The notes beneath the pieces were generated by a model. That model did not search any database. It was not told where the DNA came from and worked only from the letters and a program-made list of their open reading frames with translations. A stretch of DNA of 64,000 nt, taken from assembly GCA_014529385.2 (NCBI GenBank), contig CM043971.1:24231769-24295768 (forward strand). The letters are read 5' to 3'. Source of the stretch: Adiantum capillus-veneris. Taxonomy: Eukaryota; Streptophyta; Polypodiopsida; Polypodiales; Pteridaceae. Positions 1 to 11,830 of this stretch are shown here, piece after piece; the first letter of the stretch is position 1, and each line of letters starts with the position of its first letter. A program made the position numbers and the translations under genes.

Positions 1-1640
1 GAAGAGAGAGCTCTTCTCTTGAGGGAGAGAGAAGTTCACATGGCACAACAAAAAGTTGCAGAAGCCTATATTATGCATGGCGCACGTATTCAGAAACTCA
101 ACCACAAAAATATGTATGCATAATCCATGATAAGATGGATCAAAAGAAAACTGCCATTCCTAGATTACGCATTGTTCCCAAGGGTGTGGATTCAGGATAT
201 AATCTGCAGGTGGCATTGATTGGCATGATCACTCATGGACATGGAGAAGGTCATTACGGACACTTTGTCTTGAATGGTTTGTGGCCAGCTGATCCAAATC
301 TTACAATTGGCTCAATTGCTAATTGTTTACATAACCTCGAGAGGATAGATAAGCATCCTCTTGGTGATCTAGTAACAAAATGGACTTCCAAGGAGCAATA
401 TTTCACTACTACATGCTTTGAACTCAAGGATGCTTTGGACTACCATAACTTGAGTGATGGAAAAGAGCCCATTGTGCAGTCGTCAGAAATTGCAGAAGAG
501 GAATTGGGGTCAACATTTCGCAGATTGCCAGAGAACTTGTTGCTACAATTGGATAATTGTGCAGGGGAAAACAAAAATCGATACTTATTTGCCTATTTGT
601 CAATGCTTGTTGCAAGGGGTGTTTTCAAAACATCCAGCTGGGATTTTTAATGGTTGGGCATACACATGAGGACATAGACGCCATGTTTAGTAGGTTTTCA
701 GAGAAGCTGAGAGTTACACAAACCTATACTTTGCCACATTTGATGGATACATTACGAAACAGCTCATCTTCATCTCCAGCTCATTTTTTCTCACAAAGAT
801 CCCCGATTTCAAGCAATATTGTGATGGCTATCTTTGTGATGGACAAGACATACTTGTTGGACATTCCAAACCGCTTCAGTTCAGGTTCTTTATGCAGGAT
901 GAGACACCAATGATGCAATATAAGGCACATGTAGGTGTATCAAGTGGAGTGGAAGTATTCGCCTTTGGAAAACAGACACAGAAGGCAAGCCAATGTTACC
1001 ACATGGAGATCCACCTCTAGTACAAATGGCGGAGTATGTCAAGGCCACGAAGAAGTCATTTTGGGGCTAAAGAACTATATAAAATTTTGGAAAAATTTAG
1101 GGAATGTTCAAGTATTCGCGATATTATAGACCCGTGATAGATTATTGGAGTAAGGTAATTGAAGAGATGGAAAAGCAATCATATCAGAGGGAGTCTTGTA
1201 TGAAATGTTTTGGCCAAAAACTCAAGAATATTCTCACCTACAAAGCACTACAATGAATTTGCAACAAGGAGCAGAAAGATTCCTAGGCCTTGAAGAGTTG
1301 AACGATCATTTTTGTGGGCCTCAACGAGATAGGCCAAGGAAAGAGTTTGACCCTATGTCTGATGTGCACCAAGGTGACTTTCTTATGCTTGTTCCGAGTG
1401 ACACAGAAATCTATCCAGTGTGGCTTGCAATGGCTTTATCTGACATTGATAATGAGCCTACATCACCAAACTACAGAAAACTCTTGATTCAATATTGGGC
1501 ACCTTGCGCGAGAAAAAGTGGGATGACAGATACTCAAGCTTACAGCAATTGTTGGAAGGGTTATTGGGCTATCAAATATAAGGACCCACAAGTGTGGGAA
1601 ACTGTAGATGACGTTCCCTCTATATATACATCATCTCATG
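1..1640 (+). pseudogene. DUF7869-type protein, decayed
   Basis: Three frames must be stitched together to read this protein. The best part (135-650, and a few codons upstream) has a CIIHDKMDQ-like start, then LQLDNCAGENKNR near residue 140. A frameshift near 630 leads into VGHTHEDIDAMFSRF (about 650-710), and the reading continues in changing frames to a C-terminal block at 1340-1610 (GDFLMLVP, YPVWLAMAL, QYWAPCARK). The DNCA..NKNR and VGHTHEDID motifs are the signature of the eukaryotic DUF7869 family, whose function is unproven; its acidic and histidine residues and multicopy distribution suggest a mobile-element enzyme. The start lies outside or at the edge of the window. Several frameshifts and stops mean it is not functional. 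Family assignment is fairly sure; the mobile role is inference. Confidence 0.7.
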
Positions 1641-1877
1641 TGTGTATTCTACACACTTTGGGGTTCTATTTCTGTGCTCTCTGCTTCTCTCTCAACACTC
1701 TCGATGCATCTTGTTGCTACTGAAACCTATCTCGATGCTCCTGTGTCTCTTGTGTGATCCTTGCCCACTCCTCTATGTCCAACCATGCTGACTTTGGCTC
1801 ATTATGTTTTTATCTATCTTGTGCCTCTGTCAATGATGTGGTATCATTGAAATAGCCATGCCCAAGATCTAGGCATT

Positions 1878-2076
1878 GGAGATTGGATCGTAACCATCTA
1901 CTGGCTGGTACTCTTTATGAATGGAATCAATGATGTAATTCTTTCTCTCCTTACCTTGAGCATCCCAATGCTCCATCACAAAGTATCCAAACTGCACCGT
2001 TGTACATAGCTGACATGTCCCATCTTTGATTTTGTACACCTTTCTAGGATCAAACTCATGTGATCCCCAAGGTGTC
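1878..2076 (-). pseudogene. 3' part of an unrecognised ORF split by TE-C
   Basis: Read on the minus strand from the TE-C insertion point, this gives about 65 residues (TPWGSHEFDPRKVYKIK, then CQLCTTVQFGYFVMEHWDA, ending DGYDPISNA and a stop at 1878). It is in frame with 44440-44044 on the far side of TE-C once one copy of the 5-bp target duplication is removed, so the two pieces are one ORF. I do not recognise the family. The spaced cysteines (CQLC) and W/Y/F-rich C-terminus look like real protein rather than a chance frame. Confidence 0.5.
2072..2076. repeat. Target-site duplication GTGTC of TE-C, left copy
   Basis: GTGTC directly precedes the TGTGGG LTR end. The identical GTGTC follows the other LTR at 44044-44048. 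Five base pairs is the usual Ty3/gypsy duplication size. Confidence 0.9.
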
Positions 2077-2975
2077 TGTGGGACGCATGTCTAACCTCAC
2101 CGTCCTATCTTATTGCAGTATTCATGAGAACCACGATTAATTTGTCAAACCATGGAACGAAGCTGACTCCACTAGTAAGAGGCTGTCAATATCTCGAAAA
2201 ACAACTAACAACTTGCATCTAACTCAAGCTACACTCAAGTGATTGAAATCACCAAAAGCCAATCGCTCATCAACAAGAAAATCACATCCGTTACATCATC
2301 AAATGACATCCAAACGTAATGAAACCTCTAGGACAAGTTTATAAGACCTAAGCACACATGCTTATGGTCTCAAATCCCACTTTAGGTCAAGTTCCAAAAT
2401 CGTAATTATTAACAACAGTGGATTTTTGACCTAGTCGTTTTCGACCCAGAATGCATCTAAATGCTTAGCAATGATGCCCCACCTATGCTTAGTTTTCAAT
2501 TTAAAAGTGTAAATTCCTAGTTATGATGAAATTAGGCCGCGGGTCGGTGATGACAAAAGCTACGGAATACTGTGAATGGCTTACGTCAATGCGTAGATCT
2601 CTTACCTGCGGTTGCAATGCAACAAACGCAATCGCAATGTGACAACCGGAGAGGGAGTAGGAAGCGCGAGAAGGAGAGGAGTGAACTTCGTTAGCTCACG
2701 TTGTGTATTTCTTATCCAAAACTTAATAAAGTTTTACAAAAATTGGCTTTTATACCTTAGCCAAGGTTTTTGGGTGGTCAAAACTAATAATCTGGAGTTC
2801 TGTCAAAGCTGGGTAATGACTGGCTGATACAATCTGGAAGCTTGTAGCCCCGGCTCATTAATTACAGAGTTTATTCAAGAAAACAAGAGTTACAATATTC
2901 CCGATTTATCAAAATAATAAGTGTTTTACAAAGAGAACTCCGAAAAATGGTGTTTGTGTTAGCTTGCTGCTAACA
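2077..2975 (-). repeat. TE-C 3' LTR (899 bp)
   Basis: Begins TGTGGGACGC and ends GCTAACA in plus orientation (TG...CA). It matches 43302-44043 directly and 41930-42102 in inverted orientation. A minus-strand TATA box (TATAAAAG) lies at 2747-2754. The matching segment of the 5' LTR is visibly more diverged than the TE-B or TE-A LTR pairs, consistent with TE-C being oldest. Confidence 0.93.
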
Positions 2976-2992
2976 TTTCCCCCTCCTCGCCT
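2976..2992 (-). other. TE-C polypurine tract
   Basis: Minus strand reads GGCGAGGAGGGGGAAA immediately next to the 3' LTR. This is the position and composition of the plus-strand DNA primer of LTR elements. Confidence 0.85.
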
Positions 2993-3012
2993 GTGTCATC
3001 CCTTGACAAAGC

Positions 3013-6000
3013 TTATGCTTTGTAATAGTCTTCAGGTTGACGGTTGGCGAGGCGGTCTTTTAGCGCGTCAAGTGCCTTTTGGTATCTGATTTGTCTTTCT
3101 TTGTCGGGCACTTGCAAAAATTGCATTGTTACTTTATTCTTCAGTTCCACCGCTGAGTAGCCTACAAACCTGTATGTTACGTTGATGATCACTGACGCAA
3201 ATATCTTCGTTCGCCAAGTGAAGAATCCAATGTAGAAAGCTTCTTCAAAGGCCATCATATTATTCGATGGCAAGAACATACATCTGGCATAGAATCCGTA
3301 AAGGACTTCTTTTGAAGCTTGCCCACTCAAATCGTAGCATAAGCCTTTGTTTCCTTCCAAAAATGATAGCCATGGGGCTCCTGTTTGCTTAGGCTCATTA
3401 AAAACTTGGACATATGTGAGCAACATTCTGCAGATCGTATATAACATGGCACGGGAGAGATCTGGTAGACTCTTGAAGACATTAGGGCCAATTTGGATGA
3501 AAAAAGGGTTATGTAAGGATCTAAAAAGGGGCAACCTAAAAAAGACCATGAAGATATTACCCAAACTATTTAGCATGGGTACTCATTGGATAGAGCTCAT
3601 CAAGCGCCACCCATGGACCATTTGAGCACTAAATTTGGAGTTCATATGCAAAAGTTATGGCTAAAATAATGCAAAATATTTCAAAAGCAAGTGAAGGAGA
3701 TCTTGACACGTGTACAAAAGTGCTATACTTTTGGAAATGTGGCTCCTCCTTGACCCTTAGATCAAGAATAGAAAAACCCTTAACAGCCCTTATTTCATCC
3801 AAATTGGCCCTAATGAAAGACATGGCGCCCGTTAGGGTTTTCACCATGTATTCCTCTGTCGCTTGGCCTCTCTCTGGAGTTGGCAGCCTGGGGAAGTTAA
3901 GCCAAGTTGGCTTCTTCTTTGTCAATGCTTTGTGCTCTTGCCAAGTCCTTACTTTGGGTACAAGGCAGAAGGTTGGATCTCTTTGAAGGGTTGTAGGTTC
4001 TCTTGTAAACAGAATAAGGTATCTTGGATTCTTGTTCAGCCAGCTTAATCTCCACTTTGGGTGGTCTTTATCTGCGCCACCTTCTTGCATCTCTTTGTAC
4101 AGCCTCTCTTTCACCTGTAATAATTCCACTTTGATGAGAGGGTATGGTAGGGATTGTTGATGCCATTGAGCATTGATCTGATTGGGAATGAGTTGAGTGA
4201 CATCGATAGAGTGTAAAACTTTCAACTCCCAATCCATTGCGGCTTTCCACTGCTCATCCACCTCTAGGGTGATCTTTTTCTTCAGTGCATCTTCTTCATC
4301 TTTTGACAGCTGGACCATTGGCACTGTGTCTGCATCCTTGATGTTAATCTAAAAATCTTCATCACCACTCAGCTTTGCTGTAGACTGTGTCTCAAACTCA
4401 GCAAACGAGACTGAGGGTATGTCTATCTGTGGTGGTTTTGAAGTGCCTGCCTCTTCCTGTGTGTCTGGATTTCCATCTCTGAGGAGTTGATTAATTCGCC
4501 TGAGTTCTGCTATCTCCTTTAGGAGTTCCTCTTCTCTCTGAACCCGCATCAGTGCCAGGTCCCTGCGCTGTGATTTTTCTAGCCTTAATTCCAATTCAAG
4601 GTCTTTGTTTTTCTTCTCGAGTGACTTGTACACTTTGTCATTTCCTTTGATCGAGGCCATGGTTGTATTTTCTCTTATTTTCCATGAGAAAATTGCCTGA
4701 TCATTTATCCGTTGTTCAGAGTACTGCAGAGAAGCATTGGCAACATCTAATTGCAATTGAATTTTTTGAGCTAATAGAGATGTTGTAAGAAGTTCATTTA
4801 TAGCTTCTGTCAGCTGCTCGTCTTTTTCTTTACAGGCATTAGATAATTTGGTGAGTAATTCACCTAACTCCTCCATTTCTTTTTGTTGCCTATCTCTAGC
4901 TAGTTGGTGTTGTTCAACTTCTACCTTCATCTCTTGTACTTGACGCTGGAGATCGGTGATGATAATCATTCTGTCTTTCAACTCTCCTTGGAGAGCGTCG
5001 ATCACCATCTCAAGTTCTTTGGCCTTTGTGCTACGGCTTAGGGCTGTTGAACAGAGTCTCTCCATCATTTCTTGCATCTGTCGTGCATATTCATTGACTT
5101 GTACTATTACCTCGTCGTTTGACTGCCACTCCTCCTGTCTTACCAGTTGAGATGTGCCTACAGCCTCATGTATATCTTTTTGTTGCATCGTAGCTACTGG
5201 TTGTTCTTGTGTTCAGGTAGAGGGTCGGTCTTCATCTTGGTAATTCTTAGATTTTGATGCCTCGGCAGTTTTTGGCTGAGTGAAAGTAGATGGTGATGGC
5301 TCAAACCTTGTTGTCTTCTCTAGTGTTGGCCTTTCTTCCTTCTTTGGCTCGGGTTCTTTCTTGTATGTAGTGGTAGACTCTTTTTCTACATCTGCTTCTT
5401 TATCACAATCTTGTGAAGATTCACTTGCCTTTTTCTCTTTAGGCTTTTGAGTATCTTCGGAGGCCTTCTCCTGTTCCGTCTCGGCTTCTTTTTCTATTTG
5501 TCTCTCGGGGTGGTCAACTTCTTGTGAGAACTCTATTTGTTTGGTGGACTCTGAATCTTTCTTTTTCTCAGGCTCTGCTTCTTTATTGGTGTCTTTTCTT
5601 GCAGATGATGGTGGTGGGCTAGGCATGGGATGGTCCTGTTGTTCTGTAGGCGGTGAGGTGGGTCGGAGAGATCCATAAATTTTTTCTTGGGCTTCTGCTC
5701 GAGCCGTCTCCTTGGCTTGTCTTTGTTCTTCCACCTCCTTTGCTTTCTTAGCAGCTTCTTCTGCCTCCTTCAGCTTTAGAGCTTCAGTCTCTTGGTACAT
5801 TTTTTCTAAACGCTCTGCTAGATCATCCTTCTCTTTTCTCATGTGATGCTTCGTTCTTGGGCCTTTGAGTCCAGCAGGCACCCATTTTTTTGGGTCCTTC
5901 CCTTGTGCTTGTCTACTGTGCAAAGTGGGCCTGTTTCTCTCTTTCAAAGTGCACTTGTTTTTGAGCTGGCTCTTCTTGGTGTGCAGCCACAACTTTTCTT

Positions 6001-6971
6001 TTTATCTCTTCTCTCCTAGCTCTCTTTTATTTTTCAGAGCTCTCGCTGATGTGCCTTTCCAGCGAGCTGTCAAGTGAATCTTCATCTGATTTATGAGCTC
6101 TCTTTCCTGACCTTGTAGCTCTTGGAGAGGGTTGTGCTGCCAAAATCCAGGTGTTCTGGTCAGGAGTAGGCAATAGGTTATCGGCCATGCCAATGGCATG
6201 GTATGCTATTCAAGTCAAGACCTCTGGCACACCCAAGTAAGTGATTTTGCCTTCTTTCTTGGTGCCCTTCAAAGTGATCAAGACATATTGCGCGTTGTCC
6301 ACTGGTTGTCTTGTTGTTGACTTGAGAACTTGAGTGAATGTGGTGGCCAAAGCATGATTTGGTGTAGTGTACCTTGGTGGCCTTTTTGCCATAAAATGAA
6401 AGTGTTGGTGGTACAGACAGGATGGTTCTTCCACTTGTTTATGAATTAAGTCTGCGAAGGTAGCAACGGTTGTCTCTTTGGTAAATGTTCCTGCCGTTTT
6501 TCTGTCCCTAGCTCGCATGGTCATTCCTTTTGTGGGCAGTTTAAGTGCCTCTTCCACTATCTCTTTAGTGATCACTACCTCGACTTTGTTCCCTTGGGTG
6601 TTGGATATTTGTGGTGTGGTTCCATCTTCTTTGATTGTGGATAGAAGCTCGTAAGCTTTCTGAAAATCCATTCTGCAAGGCTCTTGTTTGTAGAAATCCC
6701 TGAGACCTAGCCTGCGGTTAGCCTCTTTTGTCTCTGGCTTTGCGGCTACATCATAGACTTCCTTGGGTAGGAGTTGTAACTCCACCTAATGCCCTTCTTC
6801 ACTCTTGAACCTGCCAGTGAAGACTGTAGTGTGGTGCTCTTCCAGTTGTTCTCTAGAGAGGTATGATGCCTTTGCTGCTTTGACTGACTCAGGGTCTAGT
6901 TGATAAGCAGGTAGTTTCTGTAGTTTCTCCTTTTGGTTGAGCTTATTTTTATCCCTCTCTGCTGCTTGCAT
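3013..6971 (-). pseudogene. TE-C third ORF (long, coiled-coil, unknown function)
   Basis: One reading frame of more than 1,100 codons lies between the second palindrome array and the 3' LTR. It is broken by in-frame stops near 6786, 6209, 5213 and 4349, a frameshift near 6000, and a MITE (3485-3810). Order: an N-terminal globular part (6210-6785; PRYTTPNHALATT, VEEALKLPTKG) resembling the domain called putative plant transposon protein; a Lys/Glu/Pro-rich stretch (5213-5992); a long coiled coil (4349-5188); and a C-terminal domain (PKWRLSWLNK, MVKTLTGA, then FKSLPDLSRAMLY and MAFEEAFYIGFFTW). TE-A has the same protein (15212-18547). It sits where env-like ORFs occur, but I see no signal peptide or membrane segment. 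Function unknown. Confidence 0.8.
3485..3810. mobile_element. 326-bp MITE in TE-C third ORF
   Basis: Terminal inverted repeats GGGCCAATTTGGATGAAA at both ends, flanked by TA (3483-3484 and 3811-3812). Removing the element plus one TA rejoins the host reading frame and gives protein that matches TE-A's homologue (MVKTLTG... to SLPDLS). No coding capacity. The TA duplication points to Tc1/mariner; the GGGCC terminus also resembles PIF/Harbinger MITEs, whose duplications are three bases, so the superfamily is open. Confidence 0.85.
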
Positions 6972-7157
6972 GGCTCCTGTTCAGTGAATAGAGTGCAAAG
7001 TTAGCAGACTTGTCGGAACTTTCTCTAAAATGTCCTTTACGCTGAAATGCTGACAATTTTCTCCAATTTGCTTCAAGTCAATTTTTGAATAAGAAAAGAT
7101 GCATAAAAACATGCAAGGAACAAAATTGTGTGGTCAAAACAAATATTTGCAACCAAA

Positions 7158-7756
7158 GTAAATAATCGCGATTATTTACAACTGAGGAAAAATTTTGACT
7201 TTTTGCAAACTTGGCTTTATAGGTTTGACGTATATACCAAATACATGCTCTGAGTGAAATATGGGCTCATTTGGATGCACAGGGTGAAATTGGTACCAGA
7301 TTTTGGCTTTAGGTCTCTGAAACAGTAGATATAAAGGAAATTTGATATTTTGAGCTCCAAATTGATTCAAAATTGGCTAGTGGGTTTAACACATCATGTA
7401 CTTTGGATGTATGATGGCAAAATATCAAAATTCCCCAATTTTGACCAGAAAGTAAATAATCGCGATTATTAACTTTTCTTCCAAAATTGACATTTTTTGT
7501 ACAAATTGGTTCTAGGCCTGATATAGACCTTGGGTATGAGATATGAGGTGACTTGGATCAAGAAATGTGATCCATAATAAAGAATTTGGCTTGCAAAGAC
7601 TTCTTTGTGTTTTTTGACAATTTTACAAGTAATGGGTGGTTATTTTGGCTCATACTTGATTTTTGGCATGTAATAGGTGTGTACACATGATATGTGAGGT
7701 GAGGTGAAAATTTCCAAGAAAAACTGATACAAAAGTAAATGATTGAGATTATTTAC
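7158..7756. repeat. TE-C 3' palindrome array (3 copies)
   Basis: Copies at 7158-7179 (perfect), 7452-7473 (one mismatch) and 7735-7756 (three mismatches). Each is the half-site GTAAATAATCG followed by its reverse complement. Start-to-start spacing is 294 and 283 bp. The DNA between copies looks like strongly diverged tandem units (each has a Phe/Lys-poor T-rich start and a GGCTTTA/GGTTCTA-like motif), but only the palindrome is well kept. The array sits just upstream, in element sense, of the third ORF. Confidence 0.9.
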
Positions 7757-9108
7757 AACAGTGACAAAATCTTTGCAAAACCAACAAACTTTGACCTAGA
7801 CATATTCCATACACCTAATACAAGTCCGAAATTGAATTTGGTCAAGTTTGGTCATGCCGACATCACTTTGTGCTTTGTCGACTCTGATATCACCGCTTTT
7901 TGTGACTACACTTCCTGTTGGGTTGGTCGGTGGTTAACTTTGAGGCTTTGGACTTGTACGCAACATAGTCGTGAAGCAACATGTCCAATTCTGGCTCATT
8001 TGGAGTCAGTTTGACCCCGTATGTTGAATTTGATGCTTTGTAACCTTCGAGCTATTTTTTGCTTTTGAGGGATTTGCTTGATGGAGTTCACCAAATCAAT
8101 CATATACATTGTATATGGACCTCATAAGCAAGCCATCTGTGGAGTCAGGTCGGAATTCTGGCATTTGCCAAAAACCTAACTTTTCTACTGGGGATCCCCT
8201 CGACCCGTGCCGAATGGACATCTGATGATATGAAAAGGTTCTATTATGTTAGGGCATGCTATGGTTCAATTCCCATTTGATTTGGTCAAGCTGGTAGGCT
8301 GCTATGGTCAGTTTTTGGTCGTAGGTCTTCGTGCACTGCTTGGTTTCTAGGTTTTTTCTAGGGCTTTAGACTAGCTACCGGCCGTACAAAATGGATCATT
8401 GACGAGTAAAGAACTTACCCCTCATGTCTCATGTGAGACGGCGCTGAAAATGGTCAACTGTGGGCTCCAGAAAAGTCGCGCAAAAGAGGCCAAAATCTCT
8501 CTCTACAAAGGCTGCAAGTGGAAATGAGGTGGTTTTAACCTACCTTGGATATCTATACCCAGACTTCCCGAACCAAATTTCCCCATATTCCCCCCTTAGT
8601 CCTTTTAGGCCGTGAAATCTATGTTAGACTCAAAAATTTCCCTAATCGGATTCCTGTGGCTCATTCGGCAAGAATTTTGCAAAAGTAGGTTTGGCCGCCT
8701 AATTTAGGCTTCTCGCTCCCATCTTCTAATTTTATTGAAAAATTTTGTTCTTGTCCACCTTGTCTTTCTGATCACCATCGTGTCTTCCGTTTTTCCATCT
8801 AAGCTTCCCTACTATTTATTATTAATTTTTGACCTGTTTAACTGAAAAAATCAAAGAAAATAGCAAAATGCTCTAAAAAAGTAAAGTAAAGATCTAATAA
8901 TTTTAAAAATCCATTAAAAAACACAACTATTGTTTTTTGTTGGATTTTTCTTTTTTTAAGTCTCATTATCAATAAAAATGATTAAAAATATCCAAAAGGG
9001 ACTATTTTGATGATTTTTTGCTTGTATATACACTTTTTACACTCATCGGGAAGATATTATCAGTGATTTTTTCCTTGATGATGATGAATTATTAGGGCAT
9101 TATTAGAT
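7757..9108. other. TE-C internal noncoding region
   Basis: About 1.35 kb without a supported gene, between the second palindrome array and the end of the pol-derived frame. It is T-rich toward 8700-9100. I see no further palindrome copies, terminal repeats or RNA gene. Confidence 0.5.
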
Positions 9109-9300
9109 TTGTTTGCAAAAAATCACACGTTAACATCGAACGTTTTTCTCCCTCTTCAAACATTGCCCTTAATTACTTAGTAATTAGTACTTAGTACTTA
9201 GTGCCCTTTCTTGTTTGCAAAAAAACACACGTTAACATCGAAATTTTTCCTCCCTCTTCAAACATTGCCCTTAATTACTTAGTACTTAGTGCCCTTCCTT
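9109..9300. repeat. 102-bp tandem duplication
   Basis: The block starting TTGTTTGCAAAAAA..CACACGTTAACATCGAA and running through TTAATTACTTAGT is present twice, offset by 102 bp (from about 9109 and 9211), with an extra internal TAGTACTTAGT duplication in the first copy. Confidence 0.85.
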
Positions 9301-9322
9301 CCACCCCTCCTAGATGGAGTAC

Positions 9323-9728
9323 TCAGGGACGACTGTGTGCATGGGTTGAACAATCGTGTCTATGCATAGTCGTGGTTGGCTCTATCATGCTATGAAGATC
9401 AATGCAATTCAAACCAATATGTTGTGCAAGAGCTGGGTCTTGAGTAATTAACTCAAGGGTTTCCAATGTTGAAGTTTGTTGTTGATGTCTTCCAAAGAGC
9501 AAGTCTTGTAGCTTGTGTGCTCTCTGTTTGATTGTACCATCAGGATGTTTCAGCACTCTGATTGCTTGAGTTGTTGGTAACACTCTTCACGGCTGTCAAT
9601 CTTTTTCTCGCAATTGGTAGCTTGGTTGGCTTGGTGTTGCATGGTGTGGTGGAGTATTTTGGGACTCAACTCGCCATTGCTTGATTGGAGAAGATAAGTG
9701 CTCCTTCTTCTTCCATACCATTTCCCTA
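9323..9728 (-). pseudogene. C-terminal end of TE-C pol-like frame
   Basis: Continues the minus-strand frame of 11075-11830 after removal of the 1338-bp transposon and one TTAA. Visible residues include RVLKHPDGTIKQRAHKL and TLELITQDPALAQHIGLN, with two in-frame stops near 9590-9600. It is a polar tail with no domain I recognise. Belonging to the same polyprotein as the integrase is an inference from frame continuity. Confidence 0.5.
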
Positions 9729-9732
9729 TTAA

Positions 9733-11070
9733 CACTAGGTTGGTAATGGGACACTTTTATGTCCTGGGACACTTTTATGTCCTGCTAAGTGACCATTTTC
9801 CTTGAATTATGTCAAGAGCTTCAAAATGGATTTTGAGGTGCTATCTGTCTAGAAAGTTGTCTCATGAGCTGAAAAAAACTCGACATTTTTTTGGAATATC
9901 AATTCCATCTTTAACCTTGTCCTTGCACAACATTTCACAACCTAAACTGTGTAAAAAAACGGGTCCTGTTTTTGGCTTTTTTCAACTTTTTGCAACTATA
10001 CTACTCTAGAATTCATGTTTGTGAGGTCTATAATGCTAGAGACTATCTTTAGTAGTCCTCAACATGTCCTGATGCTTCTAGGCAGAAATAAATGCTAAAG
10101 TTGTAAGTTATGACCAAATTACAAAAATTGTCACATCCTGTTTTTTAGCCAATTTTAGCTCTTCTATGATTTTTTTGGTGGCTTTCATGATATCCAAATG
10201 CAGTTTTGAATTTTTATGTCACATATTGTAACCTAAAGCTAATATTCCTTGAGTTTTGGGGCACCTAATACCCTATTTTGCATAGTAGACAACGATGGTT
10301 GATTTTTTCAATTATAGAAGAAAACGAAACATTCTAGTATATCAAGTATAGCTTTTTCAATATTGTTAGTTTCTTGTGACAACTACATGCATTTTGTAGG
10401 TAGTAACCATATCTAGTCATAAGGATCAAATTTGGCTAGATATTGAATAGTTTCTATGGGATTCTACAACTCATAATGTTGAGCCCAGTTTTTTCATGTT
10501 TGCTGTATTTAGCACTTCATCTTTGTCCCCAAGATTCCCCTTGGTAAGAGATGTATTATTCTTTTGACATGCTCCATGGCTCCTTATGAACCTAAAGGAC
10601 AATAGGGAACTAAGAAAACATGCATATATTATTTGTATTGAGCGTGGCTATAGAAACTTTGATGATAGGTTTGCAGAATGGTAAAACTTCAAATTTTTTA
10701 TACCTATTTCTTTTGGCAAAACAAAAAATAGTGAGTGAGAAGCAATCATATGTTCTGATCACCAATCCGTTGAAGTTAACTAGGGAATTTATCTCAAGTC
10801 CTACAAAAATCCCTAATCTTATTTTTATGCAACAAAACGTAAGAAATGACTGTTTTGATGAAAATGTACCGGTCCATCAACTTTGGAGGCTTGGTGTGAC
10901 CAAAAGATAAGAAATTTTACAAGTTTCTTATTTTTTCCATGTGTAGTAGGCCTTGAACTATAACCTCATGAAAGGATTTTACAAAATGAGTGGATCTACT
11001 ACGGTTTTGGAGGTTTTTTTCAAAACCCTGAAAGGACACTTTTATGTCCTGTTAGGTTACCAACCTAGTG
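9733..11070. mobile_element. 1338-bp non-autonomous DNA transposon with TTAA target site
   Basis: Terminal inverted repeats CACTAGGTTGGTAA flanked by TTAA on both sides (9729-9732 and 11071-11074). Subterminal copies of GGACACTTTTATGTCC, itself an inverted repeat (GGACA/TGTCC), lie at 9749-9764, 9767-9782 and 11034-11049. No transposase frame. Excision with one TTAA restores the reading frame of the surrounding TE-C sequence. CACTA elements normally give a 3-bp duplication, so despite the CACTA start I do not assign it there. Confidence 0.85.
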
Positions 11071-11074
11071 TTAA

Positions 11075-11830
11075 GTTCCTTTCTCGGAGGTGTTCATTTC
11101 TGTGTTTTAACCCTTGGAACATTCTTTTATTCTGTCGGTGAAGTTTTAGGCCCCCAGATTTGAATTGGTTTATCCTTAAGCTATTCTTTTGGTACCCAAA
11201 TTTGCCTGACTCCTTGCATGCTACTTGTAGCATTGGATTGTCGAGGGGATGGAGAAGATTGACTACTTTGTGGTTTGGTCTGTTGATTGCTTCTTTTCCA
11301 TTCCTCCTTGCTTGGTGCAATTGTAACAATGAGTTGCCCTCCTCTAGGTGATAGCTTTAGCTGATTTATATCCCAATCTGGTATTGCTTTGTATGTTCGC
11401 ATCCAGGGAATTCCAAGAATCATCGTCTCATTCATGTGTTCATCTGACAAGCATACAAACTGATGAGGACATGAACATCCATGTACTATCACGTTCAAGA
11501 TGACTACTCCCAATGTTGGGGTTGGGTTCTTGTTGCATCCTTTGATTGTCGCTATTCCTACTGTTAATGCTTCAGTTGTTGCCTTCTTGTATTTATTCAA
11601 GCTCCTGTGTCGACCAAAGCATTGGTGCTATGATTGTTGAGTTGTACTTTGATGCGCAGGTCCATTCCATCTAACCAGTCATCATCTGTTGAAACTGCGT
11701 CTTTCGATAATTCCCATTGTCGGGTATCTATTTCTAGAGTGTTGATGAGAATCGGTATCTGTTGATTCTTGAGAGCATCTTTCCACTTGAGTACCCGAAG
11801 CCAAGCTTCCTCTTGGACTTCATCAATAAC
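11075..11830 (-). pseudogene. Retropepsin-like module downstream of TE-C integrase
   Basis: Minus-strand frame continuing in phase from the integrase C-terminus across one TAG. Residues ILINTLEID, KVQLNNHSTNALVDTGA (active-site DTGA coded at about 11600-11611), then after a one-base frameshift ILGIPWMRTYKAIPDWD, the usual second half of a retroviral-type aspartic protease (ILG motif). Ends in QIWVPK-type repeats. A protease normally lies before RT, and TE-C also has one there (37407-37910). So this is either a second, post-integrase protease domain or a piece of another element fused here. Confidence 0.6.

Noticed and set aside
9733-11070. Assignment of the TTAA element to CACTA
   Set aside because: The terminus fits, but the flanking duplication is TTAA (4 bp) rather than 3 bp and no transposase is present.
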